Positions 41,093-50,185 of a DNA stretch of 64,000 nt are shown piece after piece. Source of the stretch: Actinomycetes bacterium (GTDB taxonomy: Bacteria; Actinomycetota; Acidimicrobiia; Acidimicrobiales; RAAP-2); the NCBI GenBank assembly GCA_021782915.1, contig JAJXUK010000008.1:1-64000 (forward strand). The letters are read 5' to 3'. Under the pieces are notes generated by a model. The model was given only the letters and a program-made list of their open reading frames with translations. It had not been told where the DNA came from and searched no databases. Each line of letters opens with the position of its first letter. Position 1 is the stretch's first letter. Both the position numbers and the translations under genes were made by a program.

Positions 41093-41802
41093 GCGATCGG
41101 GTCTACTTTCGCCAGTTCTTGAGCGGACGCGACTTCGCCGCCGGAGACGCGATGGCCACGGCGATGGTCAACTTCGCCTACGCGCTGGGAGATCGAGAGG
41201 CCGGCGAGGCGCTGCTCGTGGATCCGGCGCACGCACCAGTCGAGCTGCTCGAGCTCGTGGAGGCCGACGGCATGCGAGTGGTCGGCGCGCTGGGGACTCA
41301 CTTCCATTTCGACCACGTCGGTGGCGAGTTCGCGGGCCAGCACGTCGAGGGGATCGTCGAGCTGCTCGCGGCACGTGACGTGCCGGTGCACGTCCAGGGC
41401 GCTGAAGTGTCCTGGGTGCGCGAGCGCACGGGGGTGGCGGCGTCGGCTCTCGTGGCCCACTCGCCGGGGGACCGTCTCAGTGTGGGCGAGCTGGAGGTGA
41501 CCCTCGTGCACACGCCGGGCCACACGCCGGGCAGCCAGTGCCTGCTCTTCGAAGGCCGCCTGGTGAGCGGGGACACATTGTTCATCGAGGGTTGCGGACG
41601 CACGGACCTGGCCGGCTCGGATCCGGAGGAGATGTATCGCACGCTCAGCCAACGCCTGGTGGACGTGAGCGACGACACGATTCTCTACCCCGGGCACTTC
41701 TACGCCGCGGACGCGAGCGCTCCGATGTCCCGGGTACGGGCTGAGAACTGGGTTCTCGCCCCGCGCACCGCCGACGAGTGGTTGGCGATGTTCGCCCGAT
41801 GA
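41089..41802 (+). CDS. MBL-fold metallo-hydrolase (glyoxalase II/persulfide dioxygenase-like)
   Basis: A 237-residue metallo-beta-lactamase-fold protein. The metal motif THFHFDHVGGEFAG (HxHxDH) is near residue 67. A second His is in VHTPGHTPGSQCLLF, the Asp in VSGDTLFIEGCGRTDLAGS, and the last His in ILYPGHFYA. GCGRTDLAGSDPEEMYRTL is typical of the glyoxalase II-like and persulfide dioxygenase group. It overlaps xseB by 4 nt and the following flavoprotein gene as ATGA, so the four genes are one operon. The actual thiol substrate is unknown. Confidence 0.9.
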   Translation: MSDRVYFRQFLSGRDFAAGDAMATAMVNFAYALGDREAGEALLVDPAHAPVELLELVEADGMRVVGALGTHFHFDHVGGEFAGQHVEGIVELLAARDVPVHVQGAEVSWVRERTGVAASALVAHSPGDRLSVGELEVTLVHTPGHTPGSQCLLFEGRLVSGDTLFIEGCGRTDLAGSDPEEMYRTLSQRLVDVSDDTILYPGHFYAADASAPMSRVRAENWVLAPRTADEWLAMFAR

Positions 41803-43019
41803 GCCTGGGCGGCTCGGACCACGTGATTGTCGTGGGCGCGGGCCTGGCCGGCTGGCGCCTCGTGGAGTCTCTGCGCCACGACGGGTACGACGGCGCACTG
41901 AGCCTCGTCGGCGACGAGCCCGAGGTCCCCTACGACCGACCCCCACTGTCCAAGCAGGTGCTCAGGGGCGCCTGGGACCTCGAGCAGACGGTACTGGGCA
42001 CTGCGCAGCGCCTGGAGTCGGCTCGGGTGACACTGCGACTGGGAGTGCCCGCGCGACACCTGGACGTGGCCGCGACAACGCTGCACCTGGAGGACGGCAC
42101 CACCATCGCGGGCACGCACGTGGCGATCGCCACCGGATCTCGCGCGAGGCGCCTGGACTTCAGTGCCGCGGAGCGCGTGCACGTGCTGCGCACCCGCGCC
42201 CACGCGGCTCGCTTGCTCGCCGAGCTCGACGCGCTGGGCCCGGGGCGCATCGCGGTGGTCATCGGTGGCGGGTTCATCGGCGCGGAGGTGGCGACCGCCC
42301 TCGCCTCGCGCGGGTTGCGCGTGATCGTTTTGGAGCGACTGCGCCGGCCCCTGTTGGGCCCCCTCGGGCCCGTGGTGGCCGAGTGGCTCGCCAACCTGGC
42401 GAGCGCGGCGGGAGTCGATCTGCGCGTCGAGCAGGAGGTCCTGGACGTTACCGAGGACGCCGGCGCGCTCGTGGTGCACCTGGGCGACGGTTCGAGCATC
42501 ACGGCGGGACTGGTCGTGCTCGGCGCCGGATCCCAGGCCAACGTCGAGTGGCTCGCGACCTCGGGACTGAGCATCGACGACGGCGTGGTCGTGGATGACC
42601 GGCTCCAGGCCACGGAGCGTGTCGCGGCCATCGGCGACGTGGCGCGTTTTACGTGGCACGGACCGCTGGGCGCTCAGCTCGTGCGCATCGAGCACTGGCA
42701 GGTGGCCGCGGACCACGCGGCGGCGCTGTCGCGTGTGTGGGTGCGCGCGCAGGAGCCCGGCCCGCTGGTGCCCTATTTCTGGTCCGATCAGTACGGGACC
42801 AAGATCCAGATGCTGGGCCACCCTCAGGGTGACGACGACGTCGTGCGGGTCCTGGAGCGCGACGGGGGCGCCCGCTGGCTCGGCGTGTACAGCCGGCGCG
42901 GCATCGTCAGCGGGATCGTCGCCCTGGGTCTGCCCAGGGCGTTGACGCTGTCGCGCACCCTCATCGAGACGCCGACCTCGCTCGAGGTGGCCCTGCGCCA
43001 CGCGCCGTGGAGCGCTTAG
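41799..43019 (+). CDS. FAD-dependent NAD(P)H:ferredoxin reductase-like oxidoreductase
   Basis: About 406 residues from the ATG at 41799. FAD-binding VIVVGAGLAGWRLVESLR is at the N-terminus, followed by YDRPPLSKQVLRG, the ATG motif IATGSRARRL, NAD-binding VVIGGGFIGAEVATALASRG and the C-terminal FAD motif VAAIGDVARFTWHG. This arrangement is the class of BenD/CamA-like reductases that pass electrons to ferredoxins of Rieske or P450 systems. No ferredoxin or oxygenase gene is adjacent; instead it is coupled to the MBL hydrolase gene. Partner and physiological role are unknown. Confidence 0.9.
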   Translation: MSLGGSDHVIVVGAGLAGWRLVESLRHDGYDGALSLVGDEPEVPYDRPPLSKQVLRGAWDLEQTVLGTAQRLESARVTLRLGVPARHLDVAATTLHLEDGTTIAGTHVAIATGSRARRLDFSAAERVHVLRTRAHAARLLAELDALGPGRIAVVIGGGFIGAEVATALASRGLRVIVLERLRRPLLGPLGPVVAEWLANLASAAGVDLRVEQEVLDVTEDAGALVVHLGDGSSITAGLVVLGAGSQANVEWLATSGLSIDDGVVVDDRLQATERVAAIGDVARFTWHGPLGAQLVRIEHWQVAADHAAALSRVWVRAQEPGPLVPYFWSDQYGTKIQMLGHPQGDDDVVRVLERDGGARWLGVYSRRGIVSGIVALGLPRALTLSRTLIETPTSLEVALRHAPWSA

Positions 43020-44464
43020 AACTGCACGTCGCTGAGCGAGGGAATCGTGCGGGCCGCCCGCTCGACGGCGTCGCTCCATCTGGCGCGCCACTCGAGGCGC
43101 TCATCGGGAGTTAGCCTCGGCTCCAGGCGCCGCACCGGTCGCCACAGGGCTTCGACGTCGCCGACGCTCAGGTGCCCTGCGCCGAGCAGCGCCATGAGAC
43201 CGGCGCCGCGGGTGGTCGCCTCTCGCTCGGGCGAGACGGCGATCAGAAGGCCGGTGGCGTCGGCGAGGGCCTGCAGGAAGACCGCGTTGTCCGTCATGCC
43301 ACCGTCGACGCGCACCTCGTCGATCGGTGAACCCGTCTCGGAGATAGCGGCGTCCACCAGGTCCGCTCCGCGTTGGGCCACGCCCTCGAGCACGGCGCGC
43401 ACGAGGTGGGCCCGGCTGGAGCCACGGGTCAGTCCGAAGAAGGCGCTGCGGGCGCCGAAGTCCCAGCGCGGCGTGCCCAGTCCCGATTGGGCTGGCACGA
43501 AGGTCACACCCCCGGAGCTGTCGACGCTGGCGGCGAGCTCGCTGGTGGCCTCGACGCTGCGGGCCAGGCCAAGGCCGTGCACGGCCCAGTCCACCGCGGA
43601 GCCCGCGCTCAGGGCGATGCCCTCGAGGCCCCAGGTGATCTGGGCGGCGTCAGACCTGGCGACGATGGGAAAGCAGCCCGACTCGAAGCGAGTCATCGAC
43701 CGGGGGGACCAGCTGCCACGTGGGGCGTTGAGCATCGCGCCGGTGCCGAAGGTCACCTTGGTCCCCTTGGTCAGACAGGACTGGCCGAAGAGCGACGCGG
43801 GCTGATCACCCACCAGGGCGGTGATGAGCGGTGCGCCCGGCAGAGCGCTGGCGCGCTCGATCGACCCGGCGGTGGGCACGATGCGCGGCAGAACTCCCTT
43901 GTCAATCTCGAGAACGTCGAGGATTGCGTCGTCCCACCGGGTGACGTCCACGCCCACCAGTCCCGTGATGGCCGCGTTGGAGTGGTCGCTGACGTGAGCC
44001 GACCCGCGTGTCAGGTGCCAGGCCACCCAGGTTTCGATGGTTGCAAAGCGCGCCTGGCCCAGCGGCTCGACGGCCGCGCGTAGCAGCCAGCGCAGCTTGG
44101 TCGCGGACTGGTTCGGGGCCAGTCGCACGCCGTCGGCCTGCAGAACGAGGCAGTCCAGGACGGTCCTCAGGTCTTGCCAGCTCAGTGCCGGGCCCACGGC
44201 GCGCCCGGTGACGGCGTCGAAGAGGACCGTGGTGGCCCGCTGGTTGGTCACGCCCACCACGTCGACGGGCCCGACGCGTTCGATCACCTGCGTGGCGACC
44301 TCGAGGGCGCTGCGGGCGATCTCGTCGGCGTCGAGCTCGACCTCGCCGGGGACCTGGGTGCGAACGCTCAGGCGACGCTGGCACAGCTCTCGCACCTCAC
44401 CGGTCTCGTCGACGACGCCGGCACGCACCGAGGAGGAGCCGACGTCGATCGCCAGGGCCCTCAC
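43016..44464 (-). CDS. FGGY carbohydrate kinase, glycerol kinase-like with altered active site
   Basis: About 482 residues from the GTG at 44464, which overlaps the AGPS stop as GTGA; the rest of the 910-aa ORF is a shadow. FGGY signatures are present: RALAIDVGSSSVRAGVVD, GVTNQRATTVLFD, LVGDQPASLFGQ and FVPAQSGLGTPRWD. It aligns with GlpK throughout. Two glycerol-contact positions differ: QRET of GlpK is QRAT (Glu lost) and DPYFSGTK is APNQSATK (Tyr lost). The catalytic Asp in GDQ is kept. Context (glpD, AGPS) favours a three-carbon polyol, but canonical glycerol phosphorylation is uncertain. Confidence 0.85.
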   Translation of the reverse strand: MRALAIDVGSSSVRAGVVDETGEVRELCQRRLSVRTQVPGEVELDADEIARSALEVATQVIERVGPVDVVGVTNQRATTVLFDAVTGRAVGPALSWQDLRTVLDCLVLQADGVRLAPNQSATKLRWLLRAAVEPLGQARFATIETWVAWHLTRGSAHVSDHSNAAITGLVGVDVTRWDDAILDVLEIDKGVLPRIVPTAGSIERASALPGAPLITALVGDQPASLFGQSCLTKGTKVTFGTGAMLNAPRGSWSPRSMTRFESGCFPIVARSDAAQITWGLEGIALSAGSAVDWAVHGLGLARSVEATSELAASVDSSGGVTFVPAQSGLGTPRWDFGARSAFFGLTRGSSRAHLVRAVLEGVAQRGADLVDAAISETGSPIDEVRVDGGMTDNAVFLQALADATGLLIAVSPEREATTRGAGLMALLGAGHLSVGDVEALWRPVRRLEPRLTPDERLEWRARWSDAVERAARTIPSLSDVQF

Positions 44465-45900
44465 GATGAGCTCGCCAGCCCCAGCACACCCGGATTCAGC
44501 ACGCCCTGGGGGTCGAGGGCCGCCTTGATGGCACTCAGCACGGTGAAGGAGGGCCCGAGCGTCGCCGCGAGGTAGGGGGCGCGAACCCGGCCGACGCCGT
44601 GGTGGTGGCTCAGGGCCCCCGAGCGCGCGGCCACGCCCATCGCCATGTCCCAGGCGTGTCGGTAGTACTCGCGGGGCTCCTCGGACACGCCGGCGAAGGT
44701 CACGTAGAGACAGGCGCCGTCGGTGTAGGCGTGCGACTGGTGCACCGAGGCCATGACGGTCCCCTCGAGGCCCCTCAGGCCGGCCAGGATCTCTTCGTGC
44801 AGCGTGCTGAGGGCTGACCAGGGCGCCGCCACCTCGATCGTGTCCACGACGACACCGCGTCCCCAGAGCTCGCCCAGGGCCGACACGTCGTTGCGGTGCG
44901 CGAGCCAGCGGGCCACGACTCCGACGTCGAGGGCCTCGAGACCCTCGGCCTCTTGCTCGAGCACGCTCATGCGAGCCCGGCACATGGCCTCGTCGCCCTC
45001 GTCGAGCACCACCAGCACGGCTCGCTCGTGGCCGAAGAGGCGCCGTGCCTCGATCTCGTCGTACAGGCGCAGCACGGCCGGCGCCGCGCCACGCTGAACG
45101 ACGCGTCGACAAAGGTCGAGCCCGTCGCCGAAGCTCGACACGGCAAAGGCCCGGCGCTGCTCGAAGTTCGCCCGGGTTCGCGCCACGAGCGTCGCGCGCA
45201 CGATGACGCCGAGGGTTCCCTCGCTGCCCACGAAGAGCGAGAGCAGGTCTGGTCCCAGGGCGGCGCGCGGGGCCCGGGCCCCGACGTCGATGATCCGCCC
45301 GTCGGTGAGCACCACCCGCAGCGCGCGCACGAGGTCGGCGGCGGTGCCGTAGCGGTTGGAGAACTGCCCGGCGCCCCGGCTGGCCACCCATCCACCGACC
45401 GTGGAGATCTCGAAGGATTGGGGGAAGTGTCCGACGGTGAGCCCGTGGGTCTCGAGGACGCTCTCGAGGTCCGGTCCGAAGACGCCCGCGTCGACCTCGA
45501 CGAGCCCGGAGACCACATCGACGGGGCCGATGCGCGAGAGCCCGCCCGTGTCGAGGGCCACCGCACCCAGGGCGGGCTGAGCGCCGCCGACCACGCTGGA
45601 GCGTCCGCCCTGGGCGGTGACGGGAGTGGCGTGCGCTGCGCAGATGCGCAGCGCGCTCGCGACCTGGAGCTCGTCGCGTACGCGCACCACGGCGTCGGGC
45701 CAGCTCGGCACGCGTCCGGCGATCACGTCCAGCAGGGAGACCGGCCACCAGTCACGGCCGTGCTCGGCGCGGTCCGCCGCGTCGGTCGAGACGTCAAGGC
45801 CCGCCTGACGCAGAGCGTCGACGGTCTCGGGGTGCACGAGTGGCGGTGGGTCCTGGAACGCGGCCTCGGGGTAGTCACGAGACGCGCGAGGGCCGGCCAC
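44461..45900 (-). CDS. FAD oxidase, alkyl-dihydroxyacetonephosphate synthase-like
   Basis: A 479-residue PCMH-type flavoprotein. The FAD domain holds VTAQGGRSSVVGGAQP, the segment TVGHFPQSFEISTVGGW / VASRGAGQFSNRYGT, and LLSLFVGSEGTLGV. The C-terminal region has ALSHHHGVGRVRAPYL and ALDPQGVLNPGVLG. GHFPQSFEISTVGGW and the HHH motif are closer to AGPS than to GlcD. AGPS swaps the acyl chain of acyl-DHAP for a fatty alcohol to start ether-lipid synthesis. Bacterial homologues are widely found near glpD and glpK, but their reaction is seldom proven. GTG start, 9 nt after the glpD stop. Confidence 0.85.
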   Translation of the reverse strand: MAGPRASRDYPEAAFQDPPPLVHPETVDALRQAGLDVSTDAADRAEHGRDWWPVSLLDVIAGRVPSWPDAVVRVRDELQVASALRICAAHATPVTAQGGRSSVVGGAQPALGAVALDTGGLSRIGPVDVVSGLVEVDAGVFGPDLESVLETHGLTVGHFPQSFEISTVGGWVASRGAGQFSNRYGTAADLVRALRVVLTDGRIIDVGARAPRAALGPDLLSLFVGSEGTLGVIVRATLVARTRANFEQRRAFAVSSFGDGLDLCRRVVQRGAAPAVLRLYDEIEARRLFGHERAVLVVLDEGDEAMCRARMSVLEQEAEGLEALDVGVVARWLAHRNDVSALGELWGRGVVVDTIEVAAPWSALSTLHEEILAGLRGLEGTVMASVHQSHAYTDGACLYVTFAGVSEEPREYYRHAWDMAMGVAARSGALSHHHGVGRVRAPYLAATLGPSFTVLSAIKAALDPQGVLNPGVLGLASSS

Positions 45901-45909
45901 CTCCGCACC

Positions 45910-47535
45910 CTACAGAACGAGACCGGCGGCGGCGAACTCCTTGAGCACGAGTCCGCGGTAGGCGGCCACCTCGGCCTCGAGGTGCGCGTCGCTCCAGCCC
46001 AGGACCGGCGCGACGGCCTGGGCCACGCGTGAGGCGCCCGCGAGGCTGGCCCGCGCGTCAATGAGGTGCGCGCGCGTGCGGCGCGTCAGCAGGTCGATGA
46101 GCGAGTGGGTCATCTCTTCGCGAGCCGAGTAGACGAACTCGCCGAGCACGTAGTCCAGTCCCGTGATGGGCCGCTGGGCCAGGCTCTGGTCCTGCTCGAT
46201 GAGGTCCAAGACGGCGCGGGCGTCGTCGCCGAAGCGTTGGTACAGGTGCGTCTCGAATTCACCGTGCGGGCGCCACGTGCTCACGCCGTGCAGGGAGAGG
46301 TCCTTGGTGCGCGTGGGACCCAGGTGGCCGACGTAGGGGCTCAAGGCGTCGACGGCGTCCTGGGCCATCTGGCGATAGGTCGTCCATTTTCCCCCGGTGA
46401 CCTGGACGATGCCGGCTCCGAGGTCACTCACGCGGTGGCGTCGTGACAGGTCAGCGGTGCGCTCGGACAGGCGCTCACCCTGGCGAGGGCGCAGGAGCGG
46501 ACGTAGGCCCGCCCAGACTCCGGTGACGTCATCCGGGGTCAGATCCGACGAGGTCGCCGTATTCACCGCCTTGAGCAGGTAGGCGACGTCCTGCGGCTCG
46601 CACTCGGGATCGTTGAGCTCGCCCTCGTAGGCCGTGTCGGTGGTCCCGATAAAGGTGTAGGGGCCGTCCTCGAAGGGAACGAGGAAGATCGAGCGTCGAT
46701 CTCCCGGCACGCTCAGCACCGCCGCGACGTCCGCAGCGAGGCGCTCGCGTCGCACGCTCAGGTGCACCCCCTTGGCCGGCACGATGACGTGACCGTCGAC
46801 GTGATCACCCAGGGCGAGGATCTGATCGGCCCACACGCCCGTGGCGTTCACCACGCAGCGCGTCTGGATCGACAGTGCCGCGCCACTGAGCTCGTCGCGG
46901 GCGCTGACGGCGCAGACCCGTCCGACGTGGTCGCGCGCGAAGCCCACGGCGCGCACGTAATTGGCGGCCCAGGCGCCACGTTCGACCGCGGAGCGGGCCA
47001 GGGTGAGCGCCACTCGGGCGTCGTCCCCCCTCGCGTCCATGTAGATGAAGGCACCCTGGAGGTAGTCGGGGCGCAGCTGCGGCAGGTGCGCGAGGGCCTC
47101 GTCGGCGCTGATGCGCCGATGCCGCTGACCGATCTTCCAGCCGCCGCTCAGGTCGTAGAGCCGCAGCGCCGAGGCGTAGCCGCGCATCAGGGCCCGGCCC
47201 GCCAGGGCGTTCGTGGCCATGAGGGGGATCAGGAAGGGCAGCGGTCGCACGAGGTACGGGGCGTTGTGGAGGAGTCGCTGTCGCTCGCGCAGGTTCTCGT
47301 ACACCAGGCGGAACTCTCGCTGCTGCAGGTAGCGCAGCCCGCCGTGAACCATCTTGGATGACTTCGAGCTGGTGCCCGCCGCGAAGTCGCTGGCGTCGAT
47401 GAGGGCCACGCTCAGTCCGCGCGTCGCGGCGTCCAGGGCCACACCCGCACCCGTCATGCCCGCGCCGAGAACCACGACGTCGAAGGTCTCCTCAACGAGA
47501 GCCTCCAGGGCACGGTCGCGCGCGAAGATCGGCAC
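45910..47535 (-). CDS. glpD: Glycerol-3-phosphate dehydrogenase (FAD, GlpD)
   Basis: About 541 residues from the GTG at 47535 (VPIFARDRALEALVEE). The N-terminal FAD motif VVVLGAGMTGAGVALDAA is followed by TSSKSSKMVHGGLRYLQQRE, typical of GlpD, then AFIYMDARGDDARVALTLAR, CVVNATGVWADQI and VTGGKWTTYRQMAQDAVD. A C-terminal DAO_C domain ends the protein (EEMTHSLIDLLTRRTRAHL). It oxidises glycerol 3-phosphate to DHAP at the membrane, reducing quinone. It is the first gene of an operon with the AGPS-like and FGGY kinase genes. The ORF-track extension to 47886 overlaps the divergent acyl-CoA dehydrogenase gene and is discarded. Confidence 0.95.
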   Translation of the reverse strand: MPIFARDRALEALVEETFDVVVLGAGMTGAGVALDAATRGLSVALIDASDFAAGTSSKSSKMVHGGLRYLQQREFRLVYENLRERQRLLHNAPYLVRPLPFLIPLMATNALAGRALMRGYASALRLYDLSGGWKIGQRHRRISADEALAHLPQLRPDYLQGAFIYMDARGDDARVALTLARSAVERGAWAANYVRAVGFARDHVGRVCAVSARDELSGAALSIQTRCVVNATGVWADQILALGDHVDGHVIVPAKGVHLSVRRERLAADVAAVLSVPGDRRSIFLVPFEDGPYTFIGTTDTAYEGELNDPECEPQDVAYLLKAVNTATSSDLTPDDVTGVWAGLRPLLRPRQGERLSERTADLSRRHRVSDLGAGIVQVTGGKWTTYRQMAQDAVDALSPYVGHLGPTRTKDLSLHGVSTWRPHGEFETHLYQRFGDDARAVLDLIEQDQSLAQRPITGLDYVLGEFVYSAREEMTHSLIDLLTRRTRAHLIDARASLAGASRVAQAVAPVLGWSDAHLEAEVAAYRGLVLKEFAAAGLVL

Positions 47536-47593
47536 CCGTCCATGTTGGCATAGCCCTCGAGAGGGGCGTCCGCGCGGCAGTAACTTGCCAGGT

Positions 47594-48763
47594 ATGGACT
47601 TTGAACTGACGGATGAACTTACGGCCCTGCGGGCGACGGTGCGTCGCGTGGCCCAGGAAAAGATCAAGCCCCGCGCACGCGAGATCGATCTGACGAGCGA
47701 GTACCCCCAGGACATCTTCGACGAGTTTCGTCGCGCCGACTTGCTCGGGCTCTGCATTCCCGAGGAGTACGGCGGCTCGGGCGCGGGCATCATGGGCCTG
47801 ACGATCGCGATCGAGGAGGTCACCAAGTACTCGAACGTGCTCGGACTGATGTTGCTGCTCACCCGCCTGCCCACGGGGCCGATCATGATTGCGGGTACCG
47901 AGGAGCAGAAGCAGCGCTACCTGCCCGGCATTGCGAACGGGACTCAGCGCGCCTCCTTCTGCCTCTCCGAGCCCGGGGCCGGCTCGGACGTGGCCGGGAT
48001 CCAGACTCGCGTCACGCCCGATCCCGACGTACCCGGTGGCTTCATCCTCAACGGCACGAAGTCCTGGATCTCCGGCGGCATGCAGGCGGACTGGTTCACG
48101 GTCTTCGCCAAGACCGGCGACCCGGCCTCGCGTCATCACAGCGAAAACGAGGCCTTCATCGTGGACGCACAGACCCCGGGGGTCACTCGTCCGCGCGTGG
48201 ATCACAAGATGGGCGTCAAGGGGATCGACACCGCGGAAATCCACTTCGACAACGTGCACCTGGGACCGGCCCAGGCCATTCCGGGTGGCTTCCAGCTGGC
48301 CATGCAGTCGCTGAACGCGATGCGCCCGATCGTGGCCGCTCGCGGGATCGGCCTGGCCGAGGGGGCACTCATGTACGCGACCGAGTACGTCAAGAGCCGA
48401 CCCGCGTTCAATCGCACGATCTCTGAGTTCCAGGGGATTCAGTGGGAGATCGCCAAGTGCGCCACCGACATCGAGGCGGCGCGACTGCTGACCTATCGTG
48501 CCGCGTGGCTCGCGGACCAGGGCAAGTTCACCAAGGAGTTCGTCGCGTACCTGTCGATGTGCAAGTACTACGCCTCGGAAGTCGCCGTCAAGACCTCGGG
48601 CCTGGCCCTGCAGTTGCTGGGTGCGGCCGGCTACATGGAGGAGCACCCGACCGAGCTGTACTACCGCGACGCACGCCAGTTGACCATTGTCGAGGGCACG
48701 AGTCAGGTCCAGCTCGGGCTCATCGCGCGCGGCGTGCTCGGTCACGACCTCTGGTGGGACTAG
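47594..48763 (+). CDS. Acyl-CoA dehydrogenase
   Basis: A 389-residue protein from the ATG at 47594 (MDFELTDELTALRATV). Domains: N-terminal helical bundle, FAD/substrate region RASFCLSEPGAGSDVAGI and LNGTKSWISGG, and C-terminal helices with the catalytic-base region QLTIVEGTSQVQLGLIAR. In this group the base Glu follows the YRDAR segment (ELYYRDARQLTIVEGTS). It introduces a 2,3 double bond into an acyl-CoA and passes electrons to ETF. TAACTT lies seven bases before the ATG, suggesting a leaderless mRNA, divergent from glpD with 58 bp between. The next gene starts 1 nt into its stop. Confidence 0.95.
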   Translation: MDFELTDELTALRATVRRVAQEKIKPRAREIDLTSEYPQDIFDEFRRADLLGLCIPEEYGGSGAGIMGLTIAIEEVTKYSNVLGLMLLLTRLPTGPIMIAGTEEQKQRYLPGIANGTQRASFCLSEPGAGSDVAGIQTRVTPDPDVPGGFILNGTKSWISGGMQADWFTVFAKTGDPASRHHSENEAFIVDAQTPGVTRPRVDHKMGVKGIDTAEIHFDNVHLGPAQAIPGGFQLAMQSLNAMRPIVAARGIGLAEGALMYATEYVKSRPAFNRTISEFQGIQWEIAKCATDIEAARLLTYRAAWLADQGKFTKEFVAYLSMCKYYASEVAVKTSGLALQLLGAAGYMEEHPTELYYRDARQLTIVEGTSQVQLGLIARGVLGHDLWWD

Positions 48764-49899
48764 TGGGCCAGGGCCCGCTGGCCGGCGTGCGCGTCATCGA
48801 GCTGGCCGGCCTGGGCGCGGCACCCTTCGCCGCGATGCTCCTGGCCGATCTGGGCGCGCACGTGTTGCGCCTCGAGCGTGGTGACCCGGACGCCGCGGCC
48901 ACGGCGAACTGGGATCTGCTGGCGCGCTCGCGGCACTCCGTGGCCGTGGACTTGAAGTGCCCGGCGGGGCGCGACCTCGTCCTGGAGCTCTGCGAGCGCG
49001 CCGAGGTGCTCATCGAGGGATTCCGCCCTGGCGTGGCCGAGCGCCTCGGCGTGGGTCCCGAGGCGGTCGGCGCGCGAAACCCGCGCCTCGTCTACGGACG
49101 CATGACCGGCTGGGGCCAACGCGGTCCGCTGGCTGCGCGCGCGGGTCACGACATCAACTACATCGCGGTGTCCGGGGCCCTCTGGCCCGTGGGGCGAGCG
49201 GGTGCGGCCCCGGTCCCGCCACTCAACTACGTCGGCGACTTCGGGGGCGGGGCGCTCTATCTGGTGATGGGGGTGCTCGCGGGGCTCGTGCACGCCCGGC
49301 GCACGGGTGAGGGCCAGGTGGTCGACGCCGCGATGGTGGACGGCTCCGCGTCGCTGACCGCGATGACGCACGCACTCATGGCCGCGGGGTTCTGGCACGA
49401 GGAGCGCGGGGTCAACATCCTGGATACCGGGGCGCCGTTCTATGACGTCTACGAGACGAGTGACGGTGCCTACGTAGCGGTCGGGGCGATCGAAGCGCAG
49501 TTCTACGCGAACCTGCTCGAGGGTCTGGGCCTGGACGCGGCCGATCTGGCGCCCCAGATGGAGCGGGCCCAGTGGCCGGGCCTGCGGGAGAGATTCGCCG
49601 CGATCTTCCGGACCCGCACGCGTGATGAGTGGGTGGAGCGCTTCGAGGGCGTGGAAGCGTGCGTCTCACCCGTGCTCTCACCCAGCGAGGCGCCGGTGCA
49701 CCCGTACAATCGCGAGCGAGGGGTTTTCTCCACGGCCGAGCGTGTCGAGCCCATGCCGGCGCCGCGATTCTCCGCAACGCCGAACCCCGCACCGCGCCCG
49801 GCGCAGCCCGCCGGCGCGGGAACGCGCGAGGGACTCATCAGTTGGGGCCTGGACGAGGCGCGTCTCGCCGAGCTTCGAGCGGCCGGCGCCTTTGGCTAG
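48763..49899 (+). CDS. CaiB/BaiF-type CoA-transferase, alpha-methylacyl-CoA racemase-like
   Basis: About 378 residues from the GTG whose first base is the last base of the upstream TAG stop. Family III CoA-transferase motifs are PLAGVRVIELAGLGAAPFA, RLERGDPDAAA, VLIEGFRPGVAERLG and LVYGRMTGWGQRGPLA. The racemase-type catalytic pair appears as His in AGHDINYIAVSG and Asp in NYVGDFGGGALYL, as in MCR/AMACR. It would interconvert 2-methylacyl-CoA epimers so that the adjacent acyl-CoA dehydrogenase can act. Branched-chain or sterol side-chain oxidation is plausible from context only. Confidence 0.9.
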   Translation: MGQGPLAGVRVIELAGLGAAPFAAMLLADLGAHVLRLERGDPDAAATANWDLLARSRHSVAVDLKCPAGRDLVLELCERAEVLIEGFRPGVAERLGVGPEAVGARNPRLVYGRMTGWGQRGPLAARAGHDINYIAVSGALWPVGRAGAAPVPPLNYVGDFGGGALYLVMGVLAGLVHARRTGEGQVVDAAMVDGSASLTAMTHALMAAGFWHEERGVNILDTGAPFYDVYETSDGAYVAVGAIEAQFYANLLEGLGLDAADLAPQMERAQWPGLRERFAAIFRTRTRDEWVERFEGVEACVSPVLSPSEAPVHPYNRERGVFSTAERVEPMPAPRFSATPNPAPRPAQPAGAGTREGLISWGLDEARLAELRAAGAFG

Positions 49900-50132
49900 A
49901 TGTTGACGACGGGGCAGGTCAACGTGCGGGTGATGCCCGGCACCTTCTGAATGGCGCCCACGATGAACTTGCCCAGGTCGTCCACGCTTTCGGCGCTGCA
50001 ACGCACGATGACGTCGTAGGGCCCCGTCACCTCGAAAGACTCGATGACGCCGGGAACGGCGCGCGTCGCCTTGACCACGCTCTCGCTGGAGCCGATCTCT
50101 GACTGGATCAAGATGTAGGCCTGGACCGTCAT
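49896..50132 (-). CDS. Stand-alone Lrp/AsnC-type ligand-binding (RAM) domain
   Basis: A 78-residue protein consisting only of the alpha/beta RAM domain: AYILIQSEIGSSESVVKAT, PGVIESFEVTGPYDVIVRC, VDDLGKFIVGAIQKVPGI and a final TCPVVNI strand. It has no DNA-binding helix-turn-helix. Such small actinobacterial proteins form oligomers and bind amino acids; their targets are unclear. AAAGG lies at Shine-Dalgarno distance before the ATG. Its stop overlaps the racemase gene end by 4 nt. Confidence 0.9.
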   Translation of the reverse strand: MTVQAYILIQSEIGSSESVVKATRAVPGVIESFEVTGPYDVIVRCSAESVDDLGKFIVGAIQKVPGITRTLTCPVVNI

Positions 50133-50185
50133 GGAGAACCTTTCGCTGAAGTCCTCTCATTCTGCCCGACCAGTTCGCGCGTGCG

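Noticed and set aside
44465-45748. N-terminal two-fifths of the 910-aa kinase ORF
   Set aside because: Arg-rich shadow of the AGPS-like gene; the kinase starts at the GTG at 44464.
47354-47593. N-terminal extension of the acyl-CoA dehydrogenase ORF
   Set aside because: Overlaps glpD on the opposite strand; family sequence begins at the ATG at 47594.
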